Positions 16,497 through 24,199 of a stretch of 44,013 bases of DNA are shown one piece after another. The stretch comes from Pseudomonadota bacterium (GTDB lineage: Bacteria > Pseudomonadota > Gammaproteobacteria > JAKAQQ01), in NCBI GenBank assembly GCA_021785265.1, contig JAJYFY010000006.1, positions 1 through 44,013 of the forward strand, written 5' to 3'. Position 1 is the stretch's first letter. Every line of letters begins with the position of its first letter. The translations under genes were made by a program, and so were the position numbers. The notes under the pieces are model-generated. The model saw only the letters and a program-made list of their open reading frames with translations, was not told the DNA's origin and did no database searches.

Positions 16497-16778
16497 TCAC
16501 CACGGGCCAGTTGTGATTATAAGCCCGGTGGGCATGCTGCACATGGACCAGAACACGGTGAGCCATTCAAAGAGGGCTTTGTCGTTCTTCCAGACTATAT
16601 GAGTGGGGGCTGCCGCCGAAGATCCTAAAGCCAGCTCGCAAACGCGAAGCGCCTCAGCTTTGGTGCGGAGCGTCAACTCGGCATAGCGGTTGGTGGTGTC
16701 GAGGCTGACGTGCCCGAGCCAGGTGCGGATGACGTTGATCTCAATGCCCAACTCCAGCAGGTGCACTACGGCAGCGTG
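16497..16778 (-). pseudogene. Tyrosine-type integrase, C-terminal remnant
   Basis: On the minus strand the frame reads HAAVVHLLELGIEINVIRTWLGH, then SLDTTNRYAEL. This is the final catalytic box of phage-type integrases: the H of HxxR is missing, LGH is present, and the nucleophilic Tyr is in NRYAEL. A tail with ALFEWL, usually the C-terminus, runs on without the usual stop into the mpl leader. Upstream the match stops at about 16778, exactly at a 9-bp inverted repeat, and there is a stop after a few more codons. There is no start codon and no N-terminal DNA-binding part, so it is dead. Confidence 0.75.
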
Positions 16779-16808
16779 ACAGTTACCACGCTGGGTAGAT
16801 AACTGTCA
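16777..16808. repeat. 9-bp inverted repeat at an integrase breakpoint
   Basis: TGACAGTTA (16777-16785) and TAACTGTCA (16800-16808) are perfect inverted repeats with a 14-nt spacer. The integrase remnant loses homology on its left edge. The cyoA remnant begins 41 bp to the right. It may be a recombination or IS end; there is no U-run to suggest a terminator. Confidence 0.4.
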
Positions 16809-16848
16809 TCACACCGCAGTCATCGCGCATGGCATCGGAATTGGACGG

Positions 16849-17476
16849 TTGTTCAGAATTTCCCTAGCCGTCATCTTCCTCGGCGGCATCGCCTGGATCG
16901 GCTCTCACGATCTCGACCCGGCTAAGCCCCTGCTTTCCCCGGATCCCCCCTTTAACATCCAAGTGGTGTTGATGGATTGGAAGTGGCTCTTCATCTATCC
17001 CAAGCTCGGAATCGCGAGCGAACAGACTCAGGGTTCCCACCGGTGTGCCGCTGCACCTCTCCCTGACCTCGGCGACCGTGTGGAACGTCTTCTGGATCCC
17101 GCAGCTCGGCACCATGATCTACTGCCTGAGCGGCATCGCCGACACCTCTATCTGGGGGTGAGCCATCGCGGCGTCTATCGCGGCGAATCCGCCATGATCA
17201 ATGGCAACGGGTTTCCGCAGATGCATTTCAACACCCACGCGGTGTCACGCGATCGCTTCGACGCCTGGGTCGCGGCCACCCGCGGGCGGCGTAGGTTCGG
17301 TGCTCGATGAGCAAGCCTGCCGCAGATTGCTGCACCAGGGAGCACCGCACAAGCCCTATGCCTACCGGTCCGTGCAACCGGGTCTCTTTTCGGACATCGT
17401 GATGCTGCAGCTGCCGCCGGGCTACGGCTCGGCCGGCCCCGGGTCTGGCGTCCAGCCGAATCCATACTTCCCATGA
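16849..17476 (+). pseudogene. cyoA: Cytochrome bo3 ubiquinol oxidase subunit II, truncated and frameshifted
   Basis: Three frames together encode the periplasmic part of a CyoA-type protein. The second transmembrane helix (AVIFLGGIAWIG) is followed by LSPDPPFNIQVVLMDWKWLF and YPKLGIAS. After a frameshift near 17025 come VPTGVPLHLSLTSATVWN and FWIPQLGTMIYC. A shift near 17145 returns to YLGVSHRGVYRGES and MHFNTHAVSRDRFDAW. A third shift near 17285 leads to SVLDEQACRRLLHQG and the end at 17476. The lipoprotein signal and first helix are missing. WDWKWLF-type residues of quinol oxidases rather than copper-binding ones are seen. An ATG at 17473 overlapping the stop may be what is left of cyoB. 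It cannot give a working subunit. Confidence 0.85.
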
Positions 17477-17587
17477 GTCCTCCTAACGGTTTTCACATTG
17501 ATTGCAGACCTTGTTCCTTAATTCAGCCTGTCCCCGCATCATTCCCAAGGGGAATGGAATGGCACGACAGACGGTTTCCAGCAGCCG

Positions 17588-17950
17588 CTAAAAGGTGATC
17601 ACTTGATATCCGCTTGCGATCAGCTGTCTGAAGCTGGGGTGTCCGTCGAAATCGGCACTGAGCGGGGTGCCGCTGGACTTTACCGCGGCATGCACGCCAA
17701 ATGCGTTCGCGCAGTAGTCACACACCCCGGCGACCCTGTCTTCCACCGCTGCGTAGAGTTTGTGCAGTTTGTGTTCTGGCATCAGAAGCTCAGGGACCCA
17801 CGCTACGCCGGCTCCATCAAAAACGAGCCGTACGTCATCCCCACCCTCGCTGAATTCCTTAACCGCTTCCAGGGCATTGACGACCCGCGCGAGACTCTCA
17901 TGCGTGTCGGTGCCCGCAAGAATTACAATTGCAACCTTTGCGTGTGCCAT
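17588..17950 (-). CDS. DsrE family sulfur-relay-like protein
   Basis: An intact 120-residue soluble protein of the DsrE fold. It opens AKVAIVILAGTDTHESLARV and continues with VRLVFDGAGVAWVPEL, the CDYC pair (Cys77, Cys80) near VAGVCDYCANAFGV, and a GHPSFRQLIASGYQVITF end. DsrE-like proteins carry persulfides on conserved cysteines in sulfur oxidation or tRNA thiolation; whether this one does is inference. The ATG at 17950 follows a GGGGGG-rich leader. It is 49 bp downstream of a small membrane-protein gene on the same strand. It is one of only two genes between mpl and tRNA-Arg that look intact, which suggests selection or recent arrival. Confidence 0.85.
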   Translation of the reverse strand: MAHAKVAIVILAGTDTHESLARVVNALEAVKEFSEGGDDVRLVFDGAGVAWVPELLMPEHKLHKLYAAVEDRVAGVCDYCANAFGVHAAVKSSGTPLSADFDGHPSFRQLIASGYQVITF

Positions 17951-17999
17951 AGGGCGCGCCCCCCGAAGCTTCTGATGAAGAGGTCGATGCAAAATACGC

Positions 18000-18131
18000 C
18001 TAGAACCAGTGGAACACCCAGTGACCCAGGGCGCCTGCAACGATCACGATCACCATAGCCACCATCATCTTTTCATGGATACACATACCTTGCTTGGCAG
18101 TGCACGCGGTTTTCGAGCACATCATGGACAT
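18000..18131 (-). CDS. Small Cys-rich single-span membrane protein, unrecognised
   Basis: A 43-codon frame starts at 18131. Its GAGGAG Shine-Dalgarno sequence lies 9 nt upstream (18146-18141), which strongly supports translation. The N-terminal half has Cys5, Cys10 and Cys17 plus His19 (C-x4-C-x6-C-x-H). A hydrophobic helix spans about residues 22-36, and the end is H-W-V-F-H-W-F. I do not recognise a family. It precedes the DsrE gene by 49 bp on the same strand, so both probably form one transcript; metal or persulfide binding is a guess. A short AACGT/ACGTT inverted repeat (18153-18167) lies just upstream. Confidence 0.55.
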   Translation of the reverse strand: MSMMCSKTACTAKQGMCIHEKMMVAMVIVIVAGALGHWVFHWF

Positions 18132-18269
18132 AGCAGTATGCTCCTCGTGTTGAACGTTATTGACGTTACTCAGACATTTAGTCGGCAGGGACACCCTATT
18201 CTTACAGGATGGTCCGGCTGAGATTGGCCGCACGGGCCACGCACTCGGCGGTTCATGGGTTCGGTTCGA

Positions 18270-19046
18270 CGGGCCGGCGAAATCGGTGCAAGCGAAGTTC
18301 GCGCCGGTCACTCATTCGCATACCGCACGTGGCCCGATGTTCGGGGTGACCATCGACGATCAGGAACACCAGGCGTCGTTGACCGCACATCAGTCGTTTG
18401 AGGAGTTCGACGAACACCCGACGCCGATCCCGCCTTTGACGATCATGAAGCGTAACGCCCCCCGTTGGCTTACCGCCGAGATCCTGTTCAGACTGGATCG
18501 CTGCCCCGTGACCCGCACGATCGGAGGCCCACCGCGCACCGCTCAGGTGCGGCGATTGTGAAAATCTGACCGTACCTCGGACTCGTCCGCGAAGAATGTC
18601 TCGGCTTTCTCCCGTATCGCCAGCGCACGGATCCGCGGATACTCGCGCTTCAGCCATTGCTCGACCGATGCCAAGCTCAAACGTACACCGCAGCACTTGC
18701 GGATTAGATTCTGGATCATCCGGCACGTCCACAGTGCGAACGAAAAGCCCGGCTGCAGCGGATTCTTCCCGGTCACCGTCCGACACACCCACTGCAAATA
18801 CCGAGCCGAGCGCTTCTTCGGCCGACCTGGTATCTTCCTAGCCTTGAAGGCATCTCAGCCACTCGTTCGGTACACCGCCAACCAGCTGTAGATACATCGG
18901 CGGGAATAACCAACCCCCGAATAACCTCTTCCGGACTTTCGTCCGCTTGTACTTGCTGCACCGCTCGGACTCGAATCGCCTCCAGCGCTCCGGAGTCCAG
19001 CTTCCGCGCATCTTGCGGGCTCGGTCCAAAGGGCGTGCCAAATGAT
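18270..19046 (-). pseudogene. IS630 family transposase, multiply frameshifted
   Basis: Pieces of one IS630-type transposase are found in order on the minus strand. First comes PSPQDARKLDSGALEAIR with VQQVQADESPEEVIR (about 19030-18930). Next are GRPKKRS, TGKNPLQPGFSFALWT and GVRLSLASVEQWLKR (about 18830-18650). These run on to EYPRIRA and FADESEVRSDFH, skipping about 25-30 residues that normally lie between. In a shifted frame follow VRVTGQRSSLNRISAVS and LRFMIVKGG, and after another shift FVELLKRLMCGQ and LVFLIVDGHPEHRA, the second DDE region. At least three frameshifts and one deletion are needed, so it is inactive. Confidence 0.8.
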
Positions 19047-19077
19047 CGAGCTCTCGCCTTCGACGTACTACTCCGCG

Positions 19078-19783
19078 CGGATTCCGTGAGCGCGAGGACG
19101 CCGAACTGCGTGACGCCATCGAAGCGGTCCAAATGGACTTTCCCAGCGCCAGCTACCGCACGGTACAGGTGTGCCTGCGACGGTGCGGGCGGTGGGTGGG
19201 CGAGCGGCGGATCCGGCGGATTATGCGGCAATTCTCGCTCCATTGTGCACACGACCGACTCCAACCATTCACACCGGGTTTATCCGAATCTGCTGCCGGG
19301 AAGACGTTTGACGGACGTGAACCAGGCCTGGGGCGCCGATTTCACGTATATCCGCATCGCGAACGGCTTCGTGTATCTGGCGGTGATTCTCGACCTGTTT
19401 TCGCGCCAAGTGATCGGTTGGGCGATCTCGAAACATGGCGACGCAGAACTCGCCCTGGCGGCGCTCCGGCAGGCCATTGCGCAACGCCGGCCGGTTGCCT
19501 CCATCATTCGGACAGGGGCGTGCAGTATCTGGGTCACGACTATGTGGTGTTGCTGAATGAACACAAAATGGCCATCTCCAACTCCGCCAAGGGCAACCCG
19601 TACCACCATGCCTTCGTGGAGAGCTTCATGAAGACGCTGCAGCAGGAAGAGGGGTATCTCGCGAACGACGAGACGGATGTCGATGTCCTGGAAAACTGGC
19701 CCAGCTTCATCGAGGAAGTGTATAACGAGAAACGCTTACACTCGGGGATCGACTATCTGACCCCGAGTGAATTGGAGGAATAA
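19078..19783 (+). pseudogene. IS3 family transposase (orfB type), frameshifted
   Basis: Three frames carry successive parts of an IS3-type integrase-like transposase. The N-terminal part is ELRDAIEAVQMDFPSASYRTV, through RRIRRIMRQFSL. After a shift near 19250 comes the rve core GADFTYIRIANGFVYLAVILD (first D). A second shift near 19500 leads to CLHHSDRGVQY (second D), then AFVESFMKTLQQEE (E) and a clean end at NEKRLHSGIDYLTPSELEE with stop at 19783. All three acidic catalytic residues survive, but in different frames. No orfA is seen upstream; the IS630 remnant begins instead, so the element is nested or fused with it. Confidence 0.8.
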
Positions 19784-19870
19784 ATCCGAATCGATCCATC
19801 AACAGCCAACCGGTCCGTGCTTGAACTATGATCGGCTTACGCTATCCAATTTACCGCCCGCACTCCAGTA

Positions 19871-20419
19871 ATGCACGCGCACCAAACCTCAAACTTGAGC
19901 GCTGACTTACCCTTGGCCGGTGCCGACTTCTGCGGCGACTGCGAGACGCCTCTGACTGCGTACTGGTCAAAGGGACGGAACAACCATCACCCCTACTACC
20001 TGCGCCCCAAGCGTGGCTGCGAGTCCTGCGGGAAGTCGATCCGCCGCAACGTGATTGAGGAGGAGTTCGAGCAACTGCTGCACACCATGCAGCCTTTCGC
20101 GACTCTATTCAAGGCCGCCCGCGAGCTGTTCAAAGACCTTTGGGACCATCGCCTTGCGTCGAGCGCGACTGTGCCGTCCGTCATCGCCGCCTACGAGACG
20201 CGCATCAAGGCGCTGGAGGATCGCAAGATAGTTCTGGCCGTAAAGATCATCAGGACCGGGCGACCGGTTCGCAGCTTCGACGACACAGTTAGAACCACAA
20301 TCGAGTTCCTCGCAAGTCCTTGGCAGCTATGAACTTCTGACCGCATCGAGGATAAGCGCACGGTCCTCAAGCTGGCTTTCGCGGACCGTCTGGCGTACAC
20401 GAAAAAAACAGGGGTTTAG
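19871..20419 (+). pseudogene. Large serine recombinase, C-terminal remnant with internal stop
   Basis: The frame encodes the zinc-ribbon and C-terminal region of a resolvase/invertase-type large serine recombinase: FCGDCETPLTAYWSKGR, PYYL, GCESCGKSIRRNVIEEEFEQLL, FKDLWDHRLA, SVIAAYETRIKALE and [23 protein letters not shown] at 20330-20332 interrupts the frame where Trp is usual. The same frame then continues with [25 protein letters not shown] to 20419. The hinge between DHRLA and SVIAAYE is shortened. The N-terminal catalytic domain is absent. It ends 62 bp before tRNA-Arg, the location typical of this family, so the tRNA neighbourhood was probably its integration site. Confidence 0.78.
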
Positions 20420-20481
20420 AACCCAAGCTTTTTACTTTAGCTTCAAGGTGTTAGTTCACTTCGAACGGCAAGATTTCGAGA

Positions 20482-20558
20482 TGGCGCGCCCGACAGGATT
20501 CGAACCTGTGACCCCAGCCTTCGGAGGGCTGTACTCTATCCAACTGAGCTACGGGCGC
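20482..20558 (-). tRNA. tRNA-Arg (anticodon CCG)
   Basis: On the minus strand the acceptor GCGCCCG (20558-20552) pairs with CGGGCGC (20492-20486), followed by discriminator G and an encoded CCA. The anticodon loop CTCCGAA between CAGCC and GGCTG gives CCG, and the T arm contains GGTTCGAATCC. The length is 77 nt with CCA. It reads CGG codons and bounds the accessory segment on the right. Confidence 0.96.
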
Positions 20559-20605
20559 ACCCGGAACGGGCATAGTTTAACGGTTTGTACCAGAGCGGGT
20601 CAGAC

Positions 20606-20639
20606 AGGGCCATTTCTCGGTACGGTACAAGATGGCCCT
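20606..20639. terminator. Possible hairpin between tRNA-Arg and the TonB-plug gene
   Basis: AGGGCCAT (20606-20613) and ATGGCCCT (20632-20639) form a perfect 8-bp stem with an 18-nt loop, followed by TTTCCTTCTT. It lies upstream of tRNA-Arg (transcribed leftwards) and before the rightward gene at 20735. It could end a transcript entering from the left, or serve as a protein-binding site. Confidence 0.35.
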
Positions 20640-20646
20640 TTCCTTC

Positions 20647-20675
20647 TTGACAGTTCGGTCGAACTGGCGTAGAAA
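20647..20675 (+). promoter_or_regulatory. Promoter with palindromic spacer for the TonB-plug gene
   Basis: TTGACA (20647-20652), a 17-bp spacer and TAGAAA (20670-20675) lie 60 bp upstream of the ATG at 20735. The spacer contains AGTTCG-GT-CGAACT (20652-20665), a perfect 6-bp inverted repeat positioned where a repressor would block RNA polymerase. Confidence 0.5.
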
Positions 20676-20734
20676 ATAATGGATCCGCCCGTCTTTGGCG
20701 GAAGTCCCAGCGTTCGCATGGGAGGTCTACCGGA

Positions 20735-21709
20735 ATGAACAGGCATTCAGGCATGCATCAAGGGCAAGTCCGCTTTCTGGCCGCTGTACTGGCCACCTGC
20801 CTCCTCTCAGTCCCCGCCCTGGCGCAGCCCCGTCCGGATTCCGGATCACCGGCTGGACTGGATCCCCATGCCACTCTCCCGGGGAGGCATACGACTCCAT
20901 CTCTCATTGTTCTGAGCCCGGGAGAACTCCGGCTGCGCGGCAATATCGCGCGGGGCCACCTCCTCGAATCGATTTCCGAGTATGGGGCACAGACCAGGCA
21001 GGCAGCCTCTGTGCTGCGCCACATGACAGGAGAGCAGCCGCGCCCTCTGATTCTTGTCAATGGTCACCGCTGGCTCGCGGATTCCGGAACTCCCGTGGGC
21101 TCAAGTCTCTTGATCCCGGCCTCGACCATCTCCAAGGTCGAGATTCTCCCGCCTGCAGCGGATCCGCCGGGCGCTCCGGGCGATTCCTCCGGGGGCGGGG
21201 TGATCAACGTCATCACCAGACAGACCTGGTCTACGGCTACGGCAAGCGCCTTCCTCGGGGTCTATGAAACCCCGGGCCATTGGGGGGGGGTGACCCAGGG
21301 CTATAACGTGGGTTTTGCGGTCGGTAACGACCGGGGCAGTGTGATCGTGAGTGCGGGCTACCTGAACGGGCAATCCTACAATACGCCAGGATTCGGATAT
21401 CCCGGCATGAACCAGTGGTATTTCTACACCCAGGGGAACTACTGGATTAACCGGCATATCGAGCTTTCGGCCTCGGTGTTCTACAGCCGGACGTCCGGTT
21501 ATGGGCCATTTGGTTATCCCTATGGCTATGGAGGCTATGGATATGGTTATGGATTCGGAGGGTATGGATATGGGGCTTTTGCCCCATGCATGATGTCCTC
21601 CGCATGTCCCGAATCGGTGGAGACGGCTCCGGCTCCCGCACCCGAGAAACCCGTGGACTGGAACCCGGGCCTCATTCGGGGGCGACCTCCCATCAACATC
21701 CGACACTGA
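20735..21709 (+). CDS. Secreted TonB-receptor-plug-like protein with Gly/Tyr-rich tail
   Basis: An uninterrupted 324-residue protein. A signal peptide (residues 1-30, ending SVPALA) is followed by a region (about 70-163) that matches the plug of TonB-dependent receptors: PRPLILVNGHRW, LIPASTISKVEILPPAA and GGGVINVITRQ. Then come four to six likely outer-membrane beta strands (166-254). The next ~27 residues (255-281) are almost only Gly and Tyr with a few Phe and Pro, and a Pro-rich end completes it. Full receptors have 600-800 residues and 22 strands, so this is less than half. The clean promoter and stop argue against simple decay. The ligand is unknown, and it might be a truncated receptor, an adhesin-like derivative or a regulator. 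Confidence 0.6.
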   Translation: MNRHSGMHQGQVRFLAAVLATCLLSVPALAQPRPDSGSPAGLDPHATLPGRHTTPSLIVLSPGELRLRGNIARGHLLESISEYGAQTRQAASVLRHMTGEQPRPLILVNGHRWLADSGTPVGSSLLIPASTISKVEILPPAADPPGAPGDSSGGGVINVITRQTWSTATASAFLGVYETPGHWGGVTQGYNVGFAVGNDRGSVIVSAGYLNGQSYNTPGFGYPGMNQWYFYTQGNYWINRHIELSASVFYSRTSGYGPFGYPYGYGGYGYGYGFGGYGYGAFAPCMMSSACPESVETAPAPAPEKPVDWNPGLIRGRPPINIRH

Positions 21710-21811
21710 AGCGGGTCACCCCATCGCCTCTGGCGAGACCATGACTTTCGGGGAGGCCTGCGGATGGGTTCCGCTTGGGATTTTTGCCGAGAGAGGGGGA
21801 CGTTTTTCGAA

Positions 21812-21900
21812 TGGCGGAGAGGGTGGGATTCGAACCCACGTGGCGTTGCCGCCCATCCGATTTCGAGTCGGCGCCGTTATGACCGCTTCGGTACCTCTCC
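21812..21900 (-). tRNA. tRNA-Ser (anticodon CGA)
   Basis: On the minus strand the acceptor GGAGAGG (21900-21894) pairs with CCTCTCC (21822-21816), followed by discriminator G and encoded CCA. The anticodon loop CTCGAAA gives CGA, a long variable arm (GGGCGG-CAA-CGCC region) is present, and the T arm has GGTTCGAATCC. At 89 nt including CCA it is a class II tRNA and reads UCG codons. Confidence 0.95.
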
Positions 21901-21947
21901 CCCACCTGAGATCTTAACATGCCGAAACGCGTTTCCGGCAGCGTGAG

Positions 21948-22874
21948 TCAGTGGACAAGCGTGTAGTTGAGGACGATGCCGGCGAAGACTGCAGCGCCAA
22001 ACCAGTTGTTGTTGAGAAAAGCACGGAAGCAGCCTTCCGGACTCCGTTTCCAGGCGAGCGCCTGCTCGTAAATCGCGAAACATCCTGCAGCCCCGAGACC
22101 GGTATCGTAGATCCAGCTCATTTGCAGATCGCGGCCGAGGAGATACAAGCCGAGCAAGAGAAGCACCTGGAGCAGAAATACGACGAGCCGATCGTATTCG
22201 CCGAACAGGATGGCCGTCGAGCGGATCCCGATCTTGCGATCCCAGGGCCGATCCGCCATGGCATAAAAAGTGTCGTAGACCGTGGCCCAGAGGATGTTGG
22301 CCACGAATAGCAATGCGACCGTGGCGTCCAGCTGTCGGCCGACTGCCACCCAGGCCATGGGAATCCCCCATCCGAAGGCGAGGCCAAGATAAGGCTGGGG
22401 AAGGGATATCCACCGTTTCAAGAAGGGGTAGCTCACCATGAGGGCCACGCCGATGAGCGCGAGCCAGCGATCAAGGGTTGGCAGTAGGGCTAGGAGAAAT
22501 GCGGACGGGATTCCGAGGAGGAGTGCCACGAGCCAGGCTTCCCAGGGGTGCAGGCTTTTCTGGGCAAGGGGTCGGTTCTGTGTTCTCGGTACCCCTCCGT
22601 CGAAGTGGCGGTCGGCAAAGTCGTTGATGGCGCATCCGGCACTGCGGGTCAGCCAGACTCCGGCTACGAAGATGAAAAACAGGCGGGCCGGGGGATGTCC
22701 CCGGCCCGCGAGCCAGAGCGACCAGAGCGTGGGCCAGAGCAGGAGCAGGGCACCGATCGGGCGGTTCAGGCGGGTCAGCCGTGCATACAGTCCAAGCCGC
22801 CGGCCTGTGGCCACCAGGGTGGGGTGGGTCAGGATGGCTTTCCCGGCTCGCCGCAGACGGCGGGAGAGCCTCAT
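21948..22874 (-). CDS. ubiA: 4-hydroxybenzoate polyprenyltransferase
   Basis: A 308-residue inner membrane prenyltransferase that joins 4-hydroxybenzoate and a polyprenyl diphosphate in ubiquinone synthesis. It has RLNRPIGALLLLWPTLW, the first Mg-diphosphate motif NDFADRHFD and the second region YDTFYAMADRPWDRKIGI. E. coli has DRDDD in the second region and here it is DRPWD, so the outer aspartates of DxxxD are kept. Eight to nine hydrophobic helices are visible. Length is typical (about 290-310). It lies between tRNA-Ser and a TIGR03032 gene. Another ubiquinone gene, ubiK, is at 28560, so the cell makes ubiquinone. Confidence 0.93.
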   Translation of the reverse strand: MRLSRRLRRAGKAILTHPTLVATGRRLGLYARLTRLNRPIGALLLLWPTLWSLWLAGRGHPPARLFFIFVAGVWLTRSAGCAINDFADRHFDGGVPRTQNRPLAQKSLHPWEAWLVALLLGIPSAFLLALLPTLDRWLALIGVALMVSYPFLKRWISLPQPYLGLAFGWGIPMAWVAVGRQLDATVALLFVANILWATVYDTFYAMADRPWDRKIGIRSTAILFGEYDRLVVFLLQVLLLLGLYLLGRDLQMSWIYDTGLGAAGCFAIYEQALAWKRSPEGCFRAFLNNNWFGAAVFAGIVLNYTLVH

Positions 22875-23058
22875 CGCGTGTCTTCGGTCCGGTTGCCCCC
22901 GGACAGATGGGATCCATCCCGGTGCTGAGGTGCGTCCTTCCGTCTTCGCTGACTGCGAACTCTGGCGTATTCAGGATTCACGGGATCTCTCCCTCCGACC
23001 CGTCAGGATTATACGGGAGCGGGTCACAGGGTCGCGACTTTGTCCCGGGTTTTCCGGA

Positions 23059-24189
23059 TCAATCCTTGATGACGTTTTCCGGGCGCAACCAGTAATGGCA
23101 TTCGGCTAACGCAATCGCCTCTTTCGCATCGGGACTGTCGATGTGAACGATGGCGGGCCGAACCTCTCCCTGGAGTACCCTGAGGTCGAACAGTTCACTG
23201 CAGCCCGAGGTGATCTCCAGGAAACCCGAGGGGCGGCCGGTACGGAGATCCACGAGCGCAATTCCACACAAGAGGCGTTCTCCGGTTTCGGTAACCGGCA
23301 TGCCTCCGAAAAGAGCGGTCTCCCGTGCTTGGCACAGACCGACCAGCGCATGGGGACCGTGAAAGCTGAGCCCTCGGAGGTATCCCGTCAAGCGGCAGAT
23401 GACTTCCCGAGATCCATCCCGGGGGTTGATCCGGAGGAGTTCACCTGAACCGGAGTTCAGCACATAGAGTGCGCCCTCATACCAGCGTGGAGAGTGCGGC
23501 ATGGACAGCTCACGAGCCACGACTTCCCGTGATTCGACCTCGATCACAACCCCCCCCCTTGCTTTATGATCACGCCAGCCCCCGGCAGTGTTCGTTTCAG
23601 CCAGCGCGGTGACGAATGCCGGCTTGCCATCCCGCATGGCCAATCCGTTCAGGTGACAGCGATCCTCCGGGACGAGATCCGTGATGAAAGGGGGGAACCA
23701 ACGGGGTTCGAAGGTCATCCGGTCGCTCGGATAGGAAAGGCAGTTGAAACGCGTGTTGACCATCCAGACCGAGTCAGGCACGAGGCCCACGTCATGCACA
23801 TGGAGATCCGGGTAGTGGTAGCTCGCCCGGGGGAGATAAAGGGCATCGTACTGACCGTGTTCACGGAACCGTCGGGCCAGTACCGGGGCGTTGGCATGAA
23901 TCACGAGTGCATGGCGGGTCGCGACCACGAGACGGCCCCCATCCCAATCAAGTCCCATGACTTTTTCAAAGCGACGCAGGAAAACGGAGATTTGCGTTCC
24001 GTTCCACGAAAAAAAGGCCAGAACCCCCGCCTGGTAGGTGCTGACCGCTACGGTGCTCCGGGATTGCAGAAGCCAGCGACTGAACCCACTGTCGGCCCGG
24101 GCCTCAAAGGGAATCGTGGCGAGTGAGGATTCCGGACCGGTAGTGCCGCTGGTATACAAATCGGAAATATCCTGAGGCCTGCTGAGCAT
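23059..24189 (-). CDS. TIGR03032/DUF4915 family protein
   Basis: A 376-residue soluble protein without a signal peptide, matching the TIGR03032 family. It shows WLLQSRSTVAVSTYQAGVL near the start, FEKVMGLDWDGGRLVVATR, PRASYHYPDLHVHDVGL, WMVNTRFNCLSYP, DRCHLNGLAMRDGKPAFVTAL and a late PHSPRWYEGALYVLNSGSGEL. It looks like a six-bladed beta-propeller-type repeat protein. The biochemical function is unknown; some relatives sit with TPR proteins or cell-surface clusters. No ribosome-binding site is evident at the ATG, but a 7-bp inverted repeat lies 11-34 nt upstream. It follows the cytochrome-porin gene by 111 bp on the same strand and may be read through from it. Confidence 0.82.
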   Translation of the reverse strand: MLSRPQDISDLYTSGTTGPESSLATIPFEARADSGFSRWLLQSRSTVAVSTYQAGVLAFFSWNGTQISVFLRRFEKVMGLDWDGGRLVVATRHALVIHANAPVLARRFREHGQYDALYLPRASYHYPDLHVHDVGLVPDSVWMVNTRFNCLSYPSDRMTFEPRWFPPFITDLVPEDRCHLNGLAMRDGKPAFVTALAETNTAGGWRDHKARGGVVIEVESREVVARELSMPHSPRWYEGALYVLNSGSGELLRINPRDGSREVICRLTGYLRGLSFHGPHALVGLCQARETALFGGMPVTETGERLLCGIALVDLRTGRPSGFLEITSGCSELFDLRVLQGEVRPAIVHIDSPDAKEAIALAECHYWLRPENVIKD

Positions 24190-24199
24190 GGTAGCAATA

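Noticed and set aside
14437-16602. A 721-codon open frame on the plus strand opposite the CtaG-like gene and mpl
   Set aside because: Antisense to two genes with firm family matches. Its composition is Gly/Arg/Glu/His-rich as expected for the reverse of GC-rich genes, and no motif is recognisable.
20482-20558. Old attachment site as a repeat of the tRNA-Arg 3' end near 16500
   Set aside because: I looked for a copy of the tRNA 3' end on the far side of the island and found none by eye.
20448-20672. Short frame reading [16 protein letters not shown] over tRNA-Arg
   Set aside because: This is the well-known false peptide produced by translating the reverse of a tRNA-Arg gene.
21485-21580. Tandem TATGG-type repeats as a CRISPR or VNTR
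   Set aside because: They are codons of the Gly/Tyr-rich tail of the plug-like protein, with irregular period and no spacers.
21764-21946. Short frame with RRGWDSNPRGVAAHP over tRNA-Ser
   Set aside because: A translation of the tRNA-Ser antisense strand, not a gene.
22200-22270. Loss of the second diphosphate motif in UbiA (DRPWD instead of DRDDD)
   Set aside because: The first and last aspartates of DxxxD are kept and the rest of the motif is standard, so activity is likely preserved.
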